From NCBI GenBank assembly GCA_023630585.1, contig CM042566.1:15886754-15950753 (forward strand): a stretch of 64,000 nt of DNA, in the 5' to 3' direction. The DNA is from Cranoglanis bouderius (lineage: Eukaryota; Chordata; Actinopteri; Siluriformes; Cranoglanididae). A program made the position numbers and the translations under genes. This document shows, one piece after another, positions 1-11,294 of the stretch. The notes beneath the pieces are model-generated. The model saw nothing but the letters and a program-made list of their open reading frames with translations. It did no database searches and was not told the origin of the DNA. Numbering within the stretch: position 1 is the stretch's first letter; every line of letters begins with the position of its first letter.

Positions 1-270
1 GAAGCGGAAGCAAATAGGACTTTTTAAACACAAACCAATTCATACACGAAATCAAAGACACCTGGAAATCATGATAACAAATTAAACGAAGAACCAATGA
101 GGAAACAAGGAGGCGGGGACAGAGACATGACGTGAACACAATAACAAATGCTCACATGGCCGAAGTAAACAAAATGAGAGTCTTTCTGACTGGAGCTAGA
201 ATGCGCTCCGTGGAATGCGGAAGTAGGCTACGCTTCATTTGTAGCGTAGCGAGCGAAGGAGAACCTAACA
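1..270 (-). mobile_element. LTR fragment, 3' part in + coordinates, of the gag-only LTR-element family
   Basis: The stretch ends in ctaaca and shares phrases such as gaatgcggaagt and tagcgagcgaa with the complete solo LTR at 62478-63183, in the same orientation. The rest lies before the window. It stops exactly where the element at 271-695 begins mid-sequence, so the LTR probably inserted into that element. Confidence 0.6.
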
Positions 271-695
271 GTTTCTACATTAGAAAAAATAGCTTAAAGA
301 GCAGTAAAAAGTAGTAAGTGAAACAAAGTCAACATTTGGTGTGGCAAGAAAATAAAAATAGTAGTCTCCAGTACAAAGTTTTATTGAGCATCTTGCAGAA
401 CCAGCCACAGTTCTTCTGGATACTTTGACTTTCGCAATTGCTTCTTATTTTTGCAGCAAAACCCAGCAGCCTTCATTGTGTTTTTTTGTCTGAAATGTGG
501 TCTCTTACATAATATGCTGCTTTCTTTAAAAACATTTTTCTGTAACATTTAAGTTTGTGCTAGAAAACTAATTTTTGTGAATCTAAAATGTTTTTTTGTA
601 CTGACTTGATAATGTAGAAGTCATAAAATAAAAAAATCTATAACAAAGTTTGTACTAAAAAAATAGGGTGCCTAAAACTTTTGCACAGTACTGTA
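271..695. mobile_element. Non-autonomous inverted-repeat element (copy 1 of 3), left end cut by an LTR
   Basis: This is the same repeat as 42199-42702, which is complete, and 17020-17408, which is inverted. Its right terminus reads gcacagtactgta, the inverse of the complete copy's left terminus. The left part is missing because the LTR at 1-270 sits in it. No coding capacity is seen. It looks like a Tc1-derived MITE with TA ends. Confidence 0.6.
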
Positions 696-2220
696 TACAG
701 GTGCATCTCAATAAATTAGAATGTCGTGGAAAAGTTCATTTATTTCAGTAATTCACCTCAAATTATGAAACTCGTGTATTAAATAAATTCAATGCACACA
801 GACTGAAGTAGTGTAAGTCTTTGGTTCTTTTAATTGTGATGATTTTGGCTCACATTTAACAAAAACCCACCAATTCACTATCTCAACAAATTAGAATACT
901 TCATAAGACCAATAAAAAAAAACATTTTTAGTGAATTGTTGGCCTTCTGGAAAGTATGTTCATTTACTGTACATGTACGCAATACTTGGTAAGGGCTCCT
1001 TTTGCTTTAATTACTGCCTCAATTTGGCGTGGCATGGAGGTGATCAGTTTGTGGCACTGCTGAGGTGGTATGGAAGCCCAGGTTTCTTTGACATTGGCCT
1101 TCAGCTCATCTGCATTTTTTGGTCTCTTGTTTCTCATTTTCCTCTTGACAATACCCCATAGATTCTCTATGGGGTTCAGGTGTGGTGAGTTTGCTGGCCA
1201 GTCAAGCACACCAACACCATGGTCATTTAACCAACTTTTGGTGCTTTTGGCAGTGTGGACAGGTGCCAAATCCTGCTGGAAAATGAAATCAGCATCTTCA
1301 AAAAGCTGGTCAGCAGAAGGAAGCATGAAGTGCTCCAAAATTTCTTGGTAAATGGGTGCAGTGACTTTAGTTTTCAAAAAACACAATGGACCAACACCAG
1401 CAGATGACATTGCACCCCAAATCATCACAGACTGTGGAAACTTAACAGTGGACTTCAAGCAACTTGGGCTATGAGCTTCTCCACCTTTCCTCCAGACTCT
1501 AGGACCTTGGTTTCCAAATGAAATACAAAACTTGCTCTCATCTGAAAAGAGGACTTTGGACCATTGGGCAACAGTCCAATTCTTCTTCTCCTTAGCCCAG
1601 GTAAGACGCCTCTGACGTTGTCTGTGTTTCAGGAGTGGCTTAACAAGAGGAATATGACAACTGGAGCCAAATTCCTTGACACATCTGTGTGTGGTGGCTC
1701 TTGATGCCTTGACCCCAGCCTCAGTCCATTCCTTGTGAAGTTCAATCAAATTCTTGAATCGATTTTGCTTGACAATCCTCATAAGGCTGCGGTTCTCTCG
1801 GTTGGTTGTGCATCTTTTTCTTCCACACTTTTTCCTTCCACTCAACTTTCTGTTAACATGCTTGGATACAGCACTCCACAGAGTGCCAATTCATTGCCAA
1901 CTTCTTTGGCAATGAATGTTTGTGGCTTACCTAGTGAACCAGACTGAGAGGCCATTTTGAAGGCTCAGGAAACCTTTGCAGGTGTTTTGAGTTGATTAGC
2001 TGATTGGCATGTCACCATATTCTAATTTGTTGAGATAGTGAATTGGTGGGTTTTTGTTAAATGTGAGCCAAAATCATCACAATTAAAAAAACCAAAGACT
2101 TAAACTACTTCAGTCTGTGTGCATTGAATTTATTTAATACACGAGTTTCACAATTTGAGTTGAATTACTGAAATAAATGAACTTTTCCATGACATTCTAA
2201 TTTATTGAGATGCACCTGTA
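696..2220 (-). mobile_element. Tc1-like DNA transposon, nearly complete
   Basis: The element is bounded by TA dinucleotides and has inverted terminal repeats of about 203 bp (696-898 and about 2018-2220) starting caggtgcatctcaataaatt. This is the long IR/DR-type arrangement of fish Tc1 elements. It holds one transposase gene on the minus strand. The inverted repeats differ at only a few positions, so the copy is fairly young. A truncated relative lies at 42750-43137. Confidence 0.9.
964..1955 (-). pseudogene. Tc1-like transposase with one frameshift
   Basis: The enzyme would cut and paste the surrounding element at TA sites. An ATG at 1953-1955 opens a frame reading MASQSGSLGKPQTF. The frame shifts near 1890-1900 into the main open frame, which runs to 964 with no stop. 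The N-terminal helix-turn-helix part contains LWSAVSKHVNRKLSGRKK. All three catalytic acids of the DDE domain are present: SDESK, FQQD, and E in NPIENLW. The C-terminus is intact. Length after the shift is close to the family's usual 340 residues. The frameshift makes it inactive as it stands; no other disabling change was seen. Confidence 0.85.
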
Positions 2221-2289
2221 TGTTATTTTATGTTAGATAAGTATTAGGCTAAATCACATATATTAAAAATACCTACAATACCTTGGTTG

Positions 2290-3010
2290 CATAAGTGTGC
2301 CCACAGTTTTTATAATGGGGGGTTGTAGCTATGAGTTAACCAATTATATTAAGAGTCAAGTCCAATGGTAAGTAGCATACAGCTGCAGTCAATGAAAGTG
2401 ATTCTGATTAACCACAAATAAAAATAAGCTATTCCTATAGGATTTCCATCAAACTTTCATGGTTGCATTCATCTGAGGTAGCCATGTTCTGCAAGGAGCA
2501 GAGCATCTGTGGGATTTTATTGATGGAGGATACTGATCAGGAGAGAGGTATAAAAGAATATCAAAGGCATTGGATGTATCACAGTGACTCTACCAAGATC
2601 AGGATGTACCAAGGCCCCCCCCTCTCCAAAGTTGCTCACAGGATAAGGACAAAACGTAACAACTCACTCCATACAAGTGACAACAATCTCCCATATTCAG
2701 CACAGGTCTGGGCTATGGGGTAGGCTAGCAAGACTAGCAAGACTAAAGCCATTTCTCAGAAAAATAAAAACATCCAAGCCTAAAATCTAAATTTTTCAAA
2801 AGAAAAAAAAACCTTCAGTCACCCTAAACCATGTGTGAAAAACTGATGACAGACAAAGGTTGAACGTTTTGGACTGAATGCTAAAAGATATATGTTTGGC
2901 ACAAAGACAACATAGCTCATCATCCAAAGAACACCATAGTTTCTGTGAAGGCTAGTAAGGGCTCCAGTCAAGATAGATGACAATGGCAATTTATTATGAC
3001 ACAAAACCTT
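2290..3010 (+). pseudogene. Decayed Tc1-like transposon remnant
   Basis: Scattered stretches match the order of a fish Tc1 element of another subfamily: a terminal-repeat-like piece with gggttgtagctatgagttaacc, an HTH-region piece around 2470-2600 (gaggtataaaagaatatcaa), a middle piece around 2670-2720 (acaatctcccatattcagc), and a piece near 2895 (atatgtttggcacaaagaca). Internal parts are deleted and no frame stays open for long. It is old and inactive. The assignment rests on remembered family sequence, not a search. Confidence 0.6.
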
Positions 3011-3435
3011 TTATTTTGTGTTATTGTTTTTTTCACAAAACAAGTTATTTTGACCGGTATTGGAAAGCTGAAGATAAAGAGGAATTTCACCTTCCAACCT
3101 CCTTACAACAATCCAAATCATGGATTTCTTGTGTCTTGCAATGTCTTGGAATGTGAGAAGGAGATTCCCTGAAAAACTTGAAAGACTTATTCAAGTCTTA
3201 ATGTGGTAATGAATCCAAAGGATGCTTCCACAAAGTATTACATGAGATGTACAGTATATATTTCTGTAACTTGGGTGTTGTAGGGTTATTTTCTCAATTA
3301 GTTAATTTCAGTCAGTTGCCTTATGGCTTGTTTAACCAGTAAGAAGAGAAGAGGCAAACTGAACAAAAATTGTGCATAGCTTGGATTTGCCTGCTGTTGT
3401 ATGTATTTAAAGATGCTCTAACACCAACACATGAT

Positions 3436-3517
3436 CAGGACAAGTAACACTGATACATTCCTTCTTGATAAGGATTGATCCTTATCAAGAAGGAATGTAT
3501 CAGTGTTACTTGTCCTG
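3436..3517. repeat. Perfect 39-bp inverted repeat with 4-nt loop
   Basis: Arms 3436-3474 and 3479-3517 are exact reverse complements, separated by ttga. Transcribed from either strand this would form a long perfect hairpin. It lies about 165 bp upstream of the putative host exon at 3683, inside its presumed intron. Confidence 0.95.
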
Positions 3518-3682
3518 TTGTAAAATTGTTTTCAGTTGCTGTTGCTGAGTCATCAGGAATTATTGCTCTTAATTGCCTGTTACAGCCCCCTCACTGCACG
3601 GAATCTTAAATAAGGTTTAAGAAGGTAACAAAGAAGTGAATTTAAACTGGAACTGTTTCTTTTTTTTTTGCTTGTTTTCTAG

Positions 3683-3775
3683 GCAGCCCAGTATTTGCTA
3701 GACGGTAGCAACGTGTTGGATGAAGAAAGCATGTACGAAGCCTCGCTCAGAATTGAGCCCAAAGTGCCCAACTGA
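3683..3775 (+). CDS. Putative terminal coding exon of a host gene (C-terminal 30 residues)
   Basis: A pyrimidine-rich tract of about 30 bases ending in ttttctag precedes an open stretch that ends in TGA at 3773-3775. The frame reads AAQYLLDGSNVLDEES and then continues to a stop after KVPN. The composition is typical of conserved protein and unlike the transposon debris around it. A 3' UTR with AATAAA at 4167-4172 follows. I do not recognise the protein. Upstream exons must lie before the window or within 2.2-3.6 kb, where I found none. The splice phase is not determined by the sequence; the frame was chosen because it is open and protein-like. Confidence 0.5.
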   Translation, partial: AAQYLLDGSNVLDEESMYEASLRIEPKVPN

Positions 3776-4190
3776 GAAGAAGGCTTCTGTGAAACTCAAA
3801 CAGTTGTATAGACCATCATGTATTCATACACAGTATGTCTTAGGTTATATATTATATGTTATTGTTCCTGTATCGGTAACTTTTTTTTTCTATAAGTAAA
3901 GCACATAACCATTATCACATTATAGAGGAGTTGAAGATATCATGGTATTTCCCTTTATAACAGCATTTTTCACTTCCCAGTACCAAAAAGAAAAAAATGT
4001 ATATTCTTTGAGATCAATATATCATTAAATGTTATTTGGGGTCTGTTTACTGATTCAGGTCACATAAATTCTGGTCCTCCCTTTGCTGCAAGTAATTATC
4101 TGATGCATTTCACAACAAGTAGACAAGTATTTTTACTGAACATGAAATTTTATAGATACACCATGTAATAAAGAAAAACAAGTGCATTGG
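3776..4190 (+). other. Presumed 3' UTR of the terminal exon, with polyadenylation signal
   Basis: Non-coding AT-rich sequence follows the stop codon directly. AATAAA occurs at 4167-4172. The extent is inferred from that signal only. Confidence 0.4.
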
Positions 4191-5861
4191 ACATTTTTAC
4201 ATAGGTGATATTTTAAGCAGAAATAAACTAATGTCATATTTAACAATATAAATATACATAATACACACATATAGGTATGCAATTATTACATATTGCAACT
4301 ACCTGCAACATTTGCTACAACAGTGTATGGCATGTGGCGTGTATGGTGCAATTAACACTTGGAACATTTAGGCATTATTTGGTGACAAAGACATCAAAAG
4401 TCCAGCAAGATTTGTGCTGTTGCATACAGAATGCCATTTTATAGACTTTATCTTGCAATTCTGTGAAATAGCTCCTTTGATGAGAATATAGGGCTCTATT
4501 TTCATGCCAATGTGAGCATAATTTGCTGGTCAATGCTAGCGTGTTGCCATTTTATAAAATACATTAAACTGTAAAAGGGTGAAATTGTTTTTCACTGTTG
4601 GAACTGGTTTGAAGCATTTTACCTGGATAAAATTCTCATGTACAGGACTAATTGTCCTGCAATATGTAACAATTTGTTATACAGATGTGGCAAAGATCAC
4701 TTTTTGCAAAAAAACTAATTTTTCAACATTAAACATGTGATTGATTGCAATTCCTATTATACATAATTAATTATCATAATGTAGTAATATGATGTAATGT
4801 TATAATATAATGTAGTAAACATAATGTAGTGACCCATGAGCCTTTAGTTCCATTGATAAAAACACAAAATAAGAATTTGTCATTTTTAGTGTTTTGGAAT
4901 GCAATAATTAAACATAGTTCATATACTCAGAAACTACACTGTAAGTTTAAAATTGTAATTCTTAATTCACTGCACCCATAAAATTCGAGAATGGAAATAG
5001 GCACAGTCAATGGTTAAATGTGTGTATTAATTTATTATTACTTAAACATCTGAATCCAGAATTAAATTAATGATCTGACTCCAGTGTTTTATTAACTCCA
5101 ATATTAGTTAGCATAATTACCTGGTTTCAAACAATAACATTTTATTTAAGTATTAGTGTTAGTATTAGTATTAGTGTGTATTAGTATAAGTGTTCAATTA
5201 AACATTTAATATATCCAGCTTTATACTAAGCTTTTACTGGAATGTACCATTACTTCAGCAGAGATTTTATGTAGCCTATTTATTATTTTTTATTAATATT
5301 ATTTACTATTTATATAGTATTTACTATTTATTAGCCTATTTATTATTATTCTGCTGTACAATTGATCATATTTGATCAATTATTTGATCAAATTGCAAGC
5401 ATAGGCCTTTTTAACTATATTGTCAGAGCTCTGTTTCAAACATGTCTAACACCAAAACTTATAAAACTTCAAGAAAACTAACATCAATTAATCATACAAA
5501 CTATACACTCATTATACTATCCTTTAAACGAACTACTGGATATTTTAAGGATAGCACAACAACAAAGTTTATTATATAAAACACAAAGAAAAATACAAGA
5601 TACACAGAAAGTAAGAATATAGTAGACTTAAAAAATCAAAGGAATGAATGGATGGACCCATGCTGCTAGCATAGGATGCAGATGATATTGCATTCTCCCT
5701 TGAGAGTAGATGAAAAATTATTTCCTCTTAAGTTACATTGTATTTTGCCTATCCTATTAATATCCCCAAACCTCTTTGAACTGCACTATATTTACATTCA
5801 ATGACCAGTTTATCAAATGTATCAAATAATCACAGAAGGTCCTCTGAAAAAGCAGGTAATA
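4191..5861. other. AT-rich non-coding stretch
   Basis: No open frame of note, no terminal repeats and no recognised element. Short simple repeats of the type agtattagtatt occur near 5155-5190. Nothing else could be supported. Confidence 0.5.
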
Positions 5862-5998
5862 ACCTCACACCTCACAGCTCCAGGGTCTCTGGTTCAGTCC
5901 TTAGATCTTGTTACTTTCTACTCAGGGTTCATGTGGGTTTCCACCGGGTTCTGGTTTGCTCCCACTTCCCAAAACCATGCCAGTAAGTGGACAGGTTA
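5862..5998 (+). repeat. Fragment of a dispersed fish repeat
   Basis: Phrases such as cagctccagggtctctggtt and catgtgggtttccaccgggt are familiar from a high-copy repeat in many teleost genomes. No ends or coding capacity are visible. The family was not identified with certainty. Confidence 0.35.
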
Positions 5999-6119
5999 AA
6001 TTATACACACAAACCATAAGAGAAGTAATGTATATTTTCTAACCAAATATTCTCATAAGAGCTACTATTTAAATATTTGTTTTTTCTAAAAAATATGTGC
6101 CCAAATGATTGACAAGACT

Positions 6120-6195
6120 TTTAATTCAATTCAATTGTATTTATTTGTACAGCGCTTTTAACAATGGACATTGTCACAAAGCAGCTTTACAGAAA
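6120..6195 (-). repeat. LINE 3' tail
   Basis: Read on the minus strand this is the end of the LINE 3' UTR, with an aataaatac-type stretch running into repeated aattg units. Such tails are typical where reverse transcription of fish LINEs begins. The rest of the 3' UTR resumes at 7557 beyond the Tc1 insertion. Confidence 0.65.
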
Positions 6196-7556
6196 TACAA
6201 CCCCAATTCCAAAAAAGTTGGGACGCTGTGTAAAATGTAAATAAAAACAGAATGCAATGATTTGCAAATCTCATAAACCCATATGTTATTCACAAGAGAA
6301 CATAGAAAACATATCAAATGATTATGTATTATGTTATGAAATGTACCATTTTAAGAAAAAAATAAGGTAATTTTGAATTTGATGGCCGCAACACGTCTCA
6401 AAAAAGTTGGGATGGGTCAACAAAAGATTGGAAAAGTAAGGGTTACTAAAAAGAAACAGCTGGAGGAACATTTTGCAACTAATTAGGTTAACTGGCAACA
6501 GGTCGGTAACATGATTGGGTATAAAAAGAGTATCTTAGAGAGGCAGAGTCTCTCAGAAGTAAAGATGGGACAAGGTTCACCAATCTGCGAAAAACTGCGT
6601 CTACAAATTGTGGAACAATTTCAGAATAATGTTTCTCAACGTAAAATTGCAAAGACATTGAATATCTCATCATCTACAGTACATAATGTCATAAAAAGAG
6701 TCCAAGAATCTGGAGAAAGGGCAAGGACGAAAAGCAATATTTCATGCCTGTGATCTTCGGGCCCTCTTGCGGCACTGCATTAAAAACAGGCATCATTCTG
6801 TAATGGAACTCAGTGCATGAGCTCAGAAACACCTCCAGAACTCATTGTCTGTGAACACAGTTCACTGTGCCATCCACAAATGCAGGTTAAACCTCTATCA
6901 TGCAAAGAAGAAGCCATATGTGAGCATGATCCAGAAACTGTTCTGTGGTCAGACGAATCGAAATTTGAAATTCTTTTTGGAAACCATGGATGCCGCATGC
7001 TCTGGACTAAAGAGGAGAGGGACCATCTGGCTTGTTATCAGCACTCAGTTCAAAAGCCTGCATCTCTCATGGTATGGGGTTGCATTAGTGCCTATGGAAT
7101 GGGCAGCTTGCACATCTGGAAAGGCACCATCAATGCTGAAAGGTATATACAGGTTTTAGAGCAACATATGCTTCCATCCAGACGACATCTTTTTAGGGGA
7201 AGGCCTTGCATATTTCAGCAAGACAATGCTAAACCACATATTGCATCTATTACAACAGCATGGCTTCATAGTAGAAGAGGCCTGCCTGCAGTCCAGACCT
7301 TTCACCAACTGAAAACATTTGGCGCATCATGAAATGAAAAGAAGACCCAGGACTGTTTAGCAGCTAGAATCACATGAATTCGAAATGACCTTATTTTTTC
7401 TGTAAAATGATACATTTCCTCAGTTTAAACATTTGATATATTTTCTATGTTCTATTGTGAATAAAATATGGGTTTATGAGATTTGCAAATAATTCCATTC
7501 TGTTTTTATTTACAGTTTACTCACTGTCCCAACTTTTTTGGAATTGGGGTTGCATA
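6196..7556 (+). mobile_element. Tc1-like transposon inserted in the LINE 3' UTR
   Basis: Both ends carry the inverted motif caaccccaattccaaaaaag, flanked by TA. The two sides continue the same LINE 3' UTR, so the boundaries are clear. Inner parts of the inverted repeats (cagaatgcaatgatttgcaa and its inverse) extend about 90 bp. It encodes a broken transposase on the plus strand. Confidence 0.85.
6565..7365 (+). pseudogene. Tc1-like transposase, frameshifted
   Basis: The frame opens at ATG 6565 with MGQGSPICEKLRLQIVEQF and a helix-turn-helix region (QRKIAKTLNISSSTVHNVIK). It is lost near 6720-6750. The catalytic half resumes in another frame at about 6817, with the first acid in [16 protein letters not shown] and the second in [10 protein letters not shown]. 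Near 7280-7300 the frame shifts again, so the third acid (PTENIW) lies in a different frame and a stop follows shortly. At least two frameshifts and a missing segment after the HTH make it non-functional. Confidence 0.8.
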
Positions 7557-8768
7557 TAAATTCAGGATATACATTTTAAATTTATAAATCTATAAATCTA
7601 TCCCTAATGAGCAAGCAAGATTTGATGGTGGCAAGGAAAAACTCTATGAGATGATAAAAGGAAGAAACCTTGAGAAGAACCAGACACAAAAGGGAACCCA
7701 TCCTCATTTGGGTGATAATGGATAGTGCAATTATGAAATATTCCCTTCTATAACTACATGGTCAGAAAGGACAACTGTGTACACAGGAAATTCATTAATG
7801 TTTTCACATGAAGTTATCAACTGTTCACTGATGGAGACTTGACTGCAAAACTGTTCATGGCAATTGCTATCCTATAGCTAATCATAGCAGTTGCAATCCA
7901 AAGCCATCTTCATGGATTTTAAGTGGAACCATCCTCAGTATTCTCATTGAGTTTTAGGTTGTCCATGTGGGACCATCCTCAGCAACAGTGAGTGATTTCC
8001 AATTGATGAGAACTCCAACCAGGGGGGCGACATCATCCAAACATCTCAGTTTAGGACAACACTCTATGACTGTGAGCCCTCTAGATCTGCAGTAGTAGGT
8101 CATTTACCACTTTAACCAGAGCTGTCTCTGTGCTATGATGAAGCCTAAATCATAACTGATACATTTCATGAATGTTAGTCCTATGTATGAGCATAGCTGC
8201 TGTGCTACAACATTTTCTAGGATCTTGGATATAAAGGGGAGGTTTGATATTGGCCTATAGTTGGACAACTGACAGGGGTTGAGGTCAGGTTTTTTAATCA
8301 GGGGACTGGTAACTGCTAGTTTAAAAGATTTAGGTAATGGCCAGTGCTAAGTGAACAATTTATTATTTTTAGCTTCTGGAATTATCTGTTTGAAGAAACA
8401 TGCAGGTAAGGGATCTACTACACAAGTTGATGATTGTGATGAAGAAATTAGTGAAATTAGTTTGGTCTGTCGAAGGGGAGTAAAACATTCTATGATCTGA
8501 TATGGTTATATTATTATCTACAGGGCAAGTTATAGACTTGTCTGGTTTTAAATTTATAGTCTGAATTTTTTGCCTGATATTTTCAATCTTTCCACTGAAA
8601 TAATTAATGAAGTCATTGCTGCTACATGTTGAAGGTGTGCATGTTTCTGTGGTGGACTTCTTCCTGGTTATTTGATATATTTTATATAATATAGTAATTT
8701 ATAGTATAGTAATAGTATTAAATGAGAATCTATGATTATTTTTGTTATCTTCTATTAGGGCAGAGAGG
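7557..8768 (-). pseudogene. LINE ORF2: start of the reverse transcriptase domain, then 3' UTR
   Basis: On the minus strand the stretch around 8230-8380 reads SPLIKKPDLNPCQ followed by LSNYRPISNLPFISKILE, the conserved entry to the RT fingers of fish LINEs. A frame-shifted remnant follows to about 8080. The palm with its YxDD motif is absent. From about 8030 down to 7557 the sequence is 3' UTR, with phrases such as ggaacccatcctcatttggg on the plus strand. The coding part contains stops and shifts and cannot make enzyme. Confidence 0.7.
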
Positions 8769-10225
8769 TACAGTCATGTGAAAAAAATAAGTACACTCCA
8801 TGGAAATTGTTGGCTTTTTGACATTTGATCCTCTTTGAAACAGTGCCTATTAATAAGTTGACTCACTCTATCAAATGACACATAAAATTAACATTTTTTA
8901 ATTTAAATTAACAAAAAACAGACCAGTTACATGTAAAAAGTAAGTACATCCCTAGATTTATCATACCTTAAAATCCATCAAATTAGAATCAGGTGTTCAA
9001 AATTGGGTGCCAGTGATTTAGAACCTGCTTAGGGAGTGCAGGTGGAACCTGTCTAATTTAAACCTCTCATATCTAGTGTCTGGTGTTCCCTTTGTTATTG
9101 AGTTGTGTGAGATCATCATGCCAAGATCTAGAGAGTTCTGTAAGGCCTTCAGAAAAATGGTTGTGGATGCCTATGAGTCTGGCAAGGGGTTTAAAAAGAC
9201 CTCCAAATTATTTGAAATACATGATTCCACAGGAAAATAATCGACAAATGGCTCAGATTTCCAATTTGTTCAGGACTGGCTGGCCATCGCAGCAAATTCA
9301 GCCCAAGAGCAGGCTGTCTGATGCAAAAAGAAGTCTCCAAGAACCCCAACATTTCATCCCAGGATCTGCTAGTAAGTCTTGCAACTGTTGGTGTCAAAGT
9401 GCATGCTTCTACAATCAGAAAGAGATTGAACAAATTGGACCTCCTTGAGAGGTGTGCCAGGAAAAAGCCTTTGCAAGACTACAGTTTGCCAATGAGCATA
9501 TAGGCAAAGACAAGGCATTTTGGAATAATGTGCTCTAGACAGACAAATCAAAGATAGAGTTGTTTGGCCACAGTAACAGCAGACATGTTTGGTACAGACC
9601 AAAGACAGCTTTTCAGGTGAAGCACCTCATACCAACTGTGAAGCATGGTGGTGGAAATGTTATGGTTTTGGGTTGCTTCACTGCCTCAGGGACTGGACAG
9701 CTTGCATCCATTGATTGAACTATGAATTCTGCATCATATCAAAGAGTGCTTGAAAATAATGTGAGGCCATCTGTCTGAAAGTTGAAGTTGAACCAAAAGT
9801 GGACTTTTCAACAGGATAACAATTCTAAACATACTAGCAAATCCACCAAGGAATGGCTCAAAAAGAAAAAAATGGAGGGTTATGGAATGGCTTAGTCAAA
9901 GCCCAGATTTGAATCCCATAGAAATGTTGTGGGGGGGGATTTGAAACAGTAGTACATGCAAGAAAACCCTCAAACAGCTTGCAACTGAAAGAATATTGCA
10001 TGGAAGAGTGGTCAAAAATTCCAGCAAGCCTGCTGGACAGTTAGGCAAAACGCCTACAAGAAGTTATTTCAGCTAAAGGAGGCAATACTATCTTCTGAGG
10101 CCAAGGGTGTACTTACTTTTTCCACAGAAGAATATCACATCTATTGATATTTCTGTTGAATAAATGATTGAAAAGCTAATGTTTCCAATTTCCATGGGGT
10201 GTACTTATTTTTTCACATGACTGTA
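8769..10225 (+). mobile_element. Tc1-like transposon inserted in LINE ORF2
   Basis: Terminal repeats cagtcatgtgaaaaaaataa and the inverse ttttttcacatgactg are flanked by TA (8769-8770 and 10224-10225). LINE ORF2 sequence is on both sides. A second copy of the same family lies at 24689-26179. Confidence 0.85.
9118..10098 (+). pseudogene. Tc1-like transposase, multiply broken
   Basis: ATG at 9118 starts MPRSREFCKAFRKMVVDAYE, an N-terminal HTH domain. Frames then shift several times. The second HTH part (KNPNISSQDLLVSLATVGVK) is in another frame. In the catalytic half the first acid's region is disrupted by a stop (ctctagacagac) where the sister copy at 25425 has a tgg codon. FNRI/QQD-type and third-acid regions are recognisable at about 9810 and 9910. 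Non-functional. Confidence 0.75.
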
Positions 10226-10359
10226 TGTTGATCTAGCAGCACTAAGACATTTTCTATTGTTCAGGAGGCTCTCCTTCCATTCTTTTTGAAATTATACCAG
10301 TTTGCACAATTTACGTTCTAATTTTCAAGTGGTCTTTTTTAAGGTGTATATGTAATCTT

Positions 10360-11170
10360 TATACCAGTTTTTTCTCTCTAATTATTTTTCTTTCAAGTGG
10401 AACTACATTATCTAGCACGTAGCAGAACGTTGACTCTAAGCATTCAGTCGCCTGATCAATTTCTTTGGGATCAGATGGAGATTCAATCATAGTTGATAAT
10501 ACTCTGTGCAGTAGCTGACGTGAATGTACATGTGGCAAGGTGCATATATTATGCTTATGACACATTTTAAATGAGATGAGATAATGATCTGAGATAGCTT
10601 CAGACTGTGGAAATGTGATTATATTTTCTATATTTAATCTGAATATTAGTATTAGATCAAGAGTTTGTCCACCATTATGAGTGGGACCTATGCATTCTGA
10701 TTAACCCCAGAATGGACACAACCACTGTTCTCAGAGGGTCTTCTGGGTTATCAAAATGAATATTAAAGTCTCCAACAATTAATGCTTTGTCTAAAGAAAC
10801 AACCAGGTTAGAGATGAAATCCACAAATTCATAAAAGAATTCAGGATATGACCCTGGGGGTCTGTAAATAATAATTAGCGGAATCGACTGAGTGGCCTTT
10901 TTTATTTGTGGCTACATATGTTACATTAGTATAAAGAACTTCAAAAGCATTGAATTTATGACTAGTTTTTTTTTTTTTTTTTGTGATGCCTAGATTATCA
11001 TAATAAATAACTGCTACACCTCCTCCTCTGCCAATTAGATGGGGCTGATGTATATAACTATATCCGGGAGGACTGGCTTCATTTAATGCTACATACTCAT
11101 TCAGTTTAATCCAAGTTTCTGTAAACTTTCTGAGTATTTCTACATTTTGTTTAGCTCGGGGAACAGACAC
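10360..11170 (-). pseudogene. LINE ORF2: AP-endonuclease domain
   Basis: This domain nicks target DNA to prime LINE reverse transcription. The minus strand reads a tryptophan/threonine-rich start (FTETWIKLNEYVALNEASP), then GYSYIHQPHLIGRGGGVAV. After a frameshift near 10850 comes ALIVGDFNIHFDNPEDPL (about 10730-10785), the conserved GDFN block of APE endonucleases. A further segment reaches about 10360. A poly-T run at 10967-10982 has inserted lysines. Stops and shifts show a pseudogene. Confidence 0.75.
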
Positions 11171-11294
11171 GGTCTCAATATTGTGGAATCTGAGTGATGA
11201 CTCAGTGCAGCTAGCAGATGGTCAGTTTTGCCTGCTTGTTTGCTCTCTGGCCTTGGCTATGGATTGTCACAGATTAACGAGGTCTGTTCTGAGA

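Noticed and set aside
2463..2723. An 86-codon frame upstream of the host exon, considered as another exon
   Set aside because: The sequence fits a decayed Tc1-like transposon and has no splice-site support.
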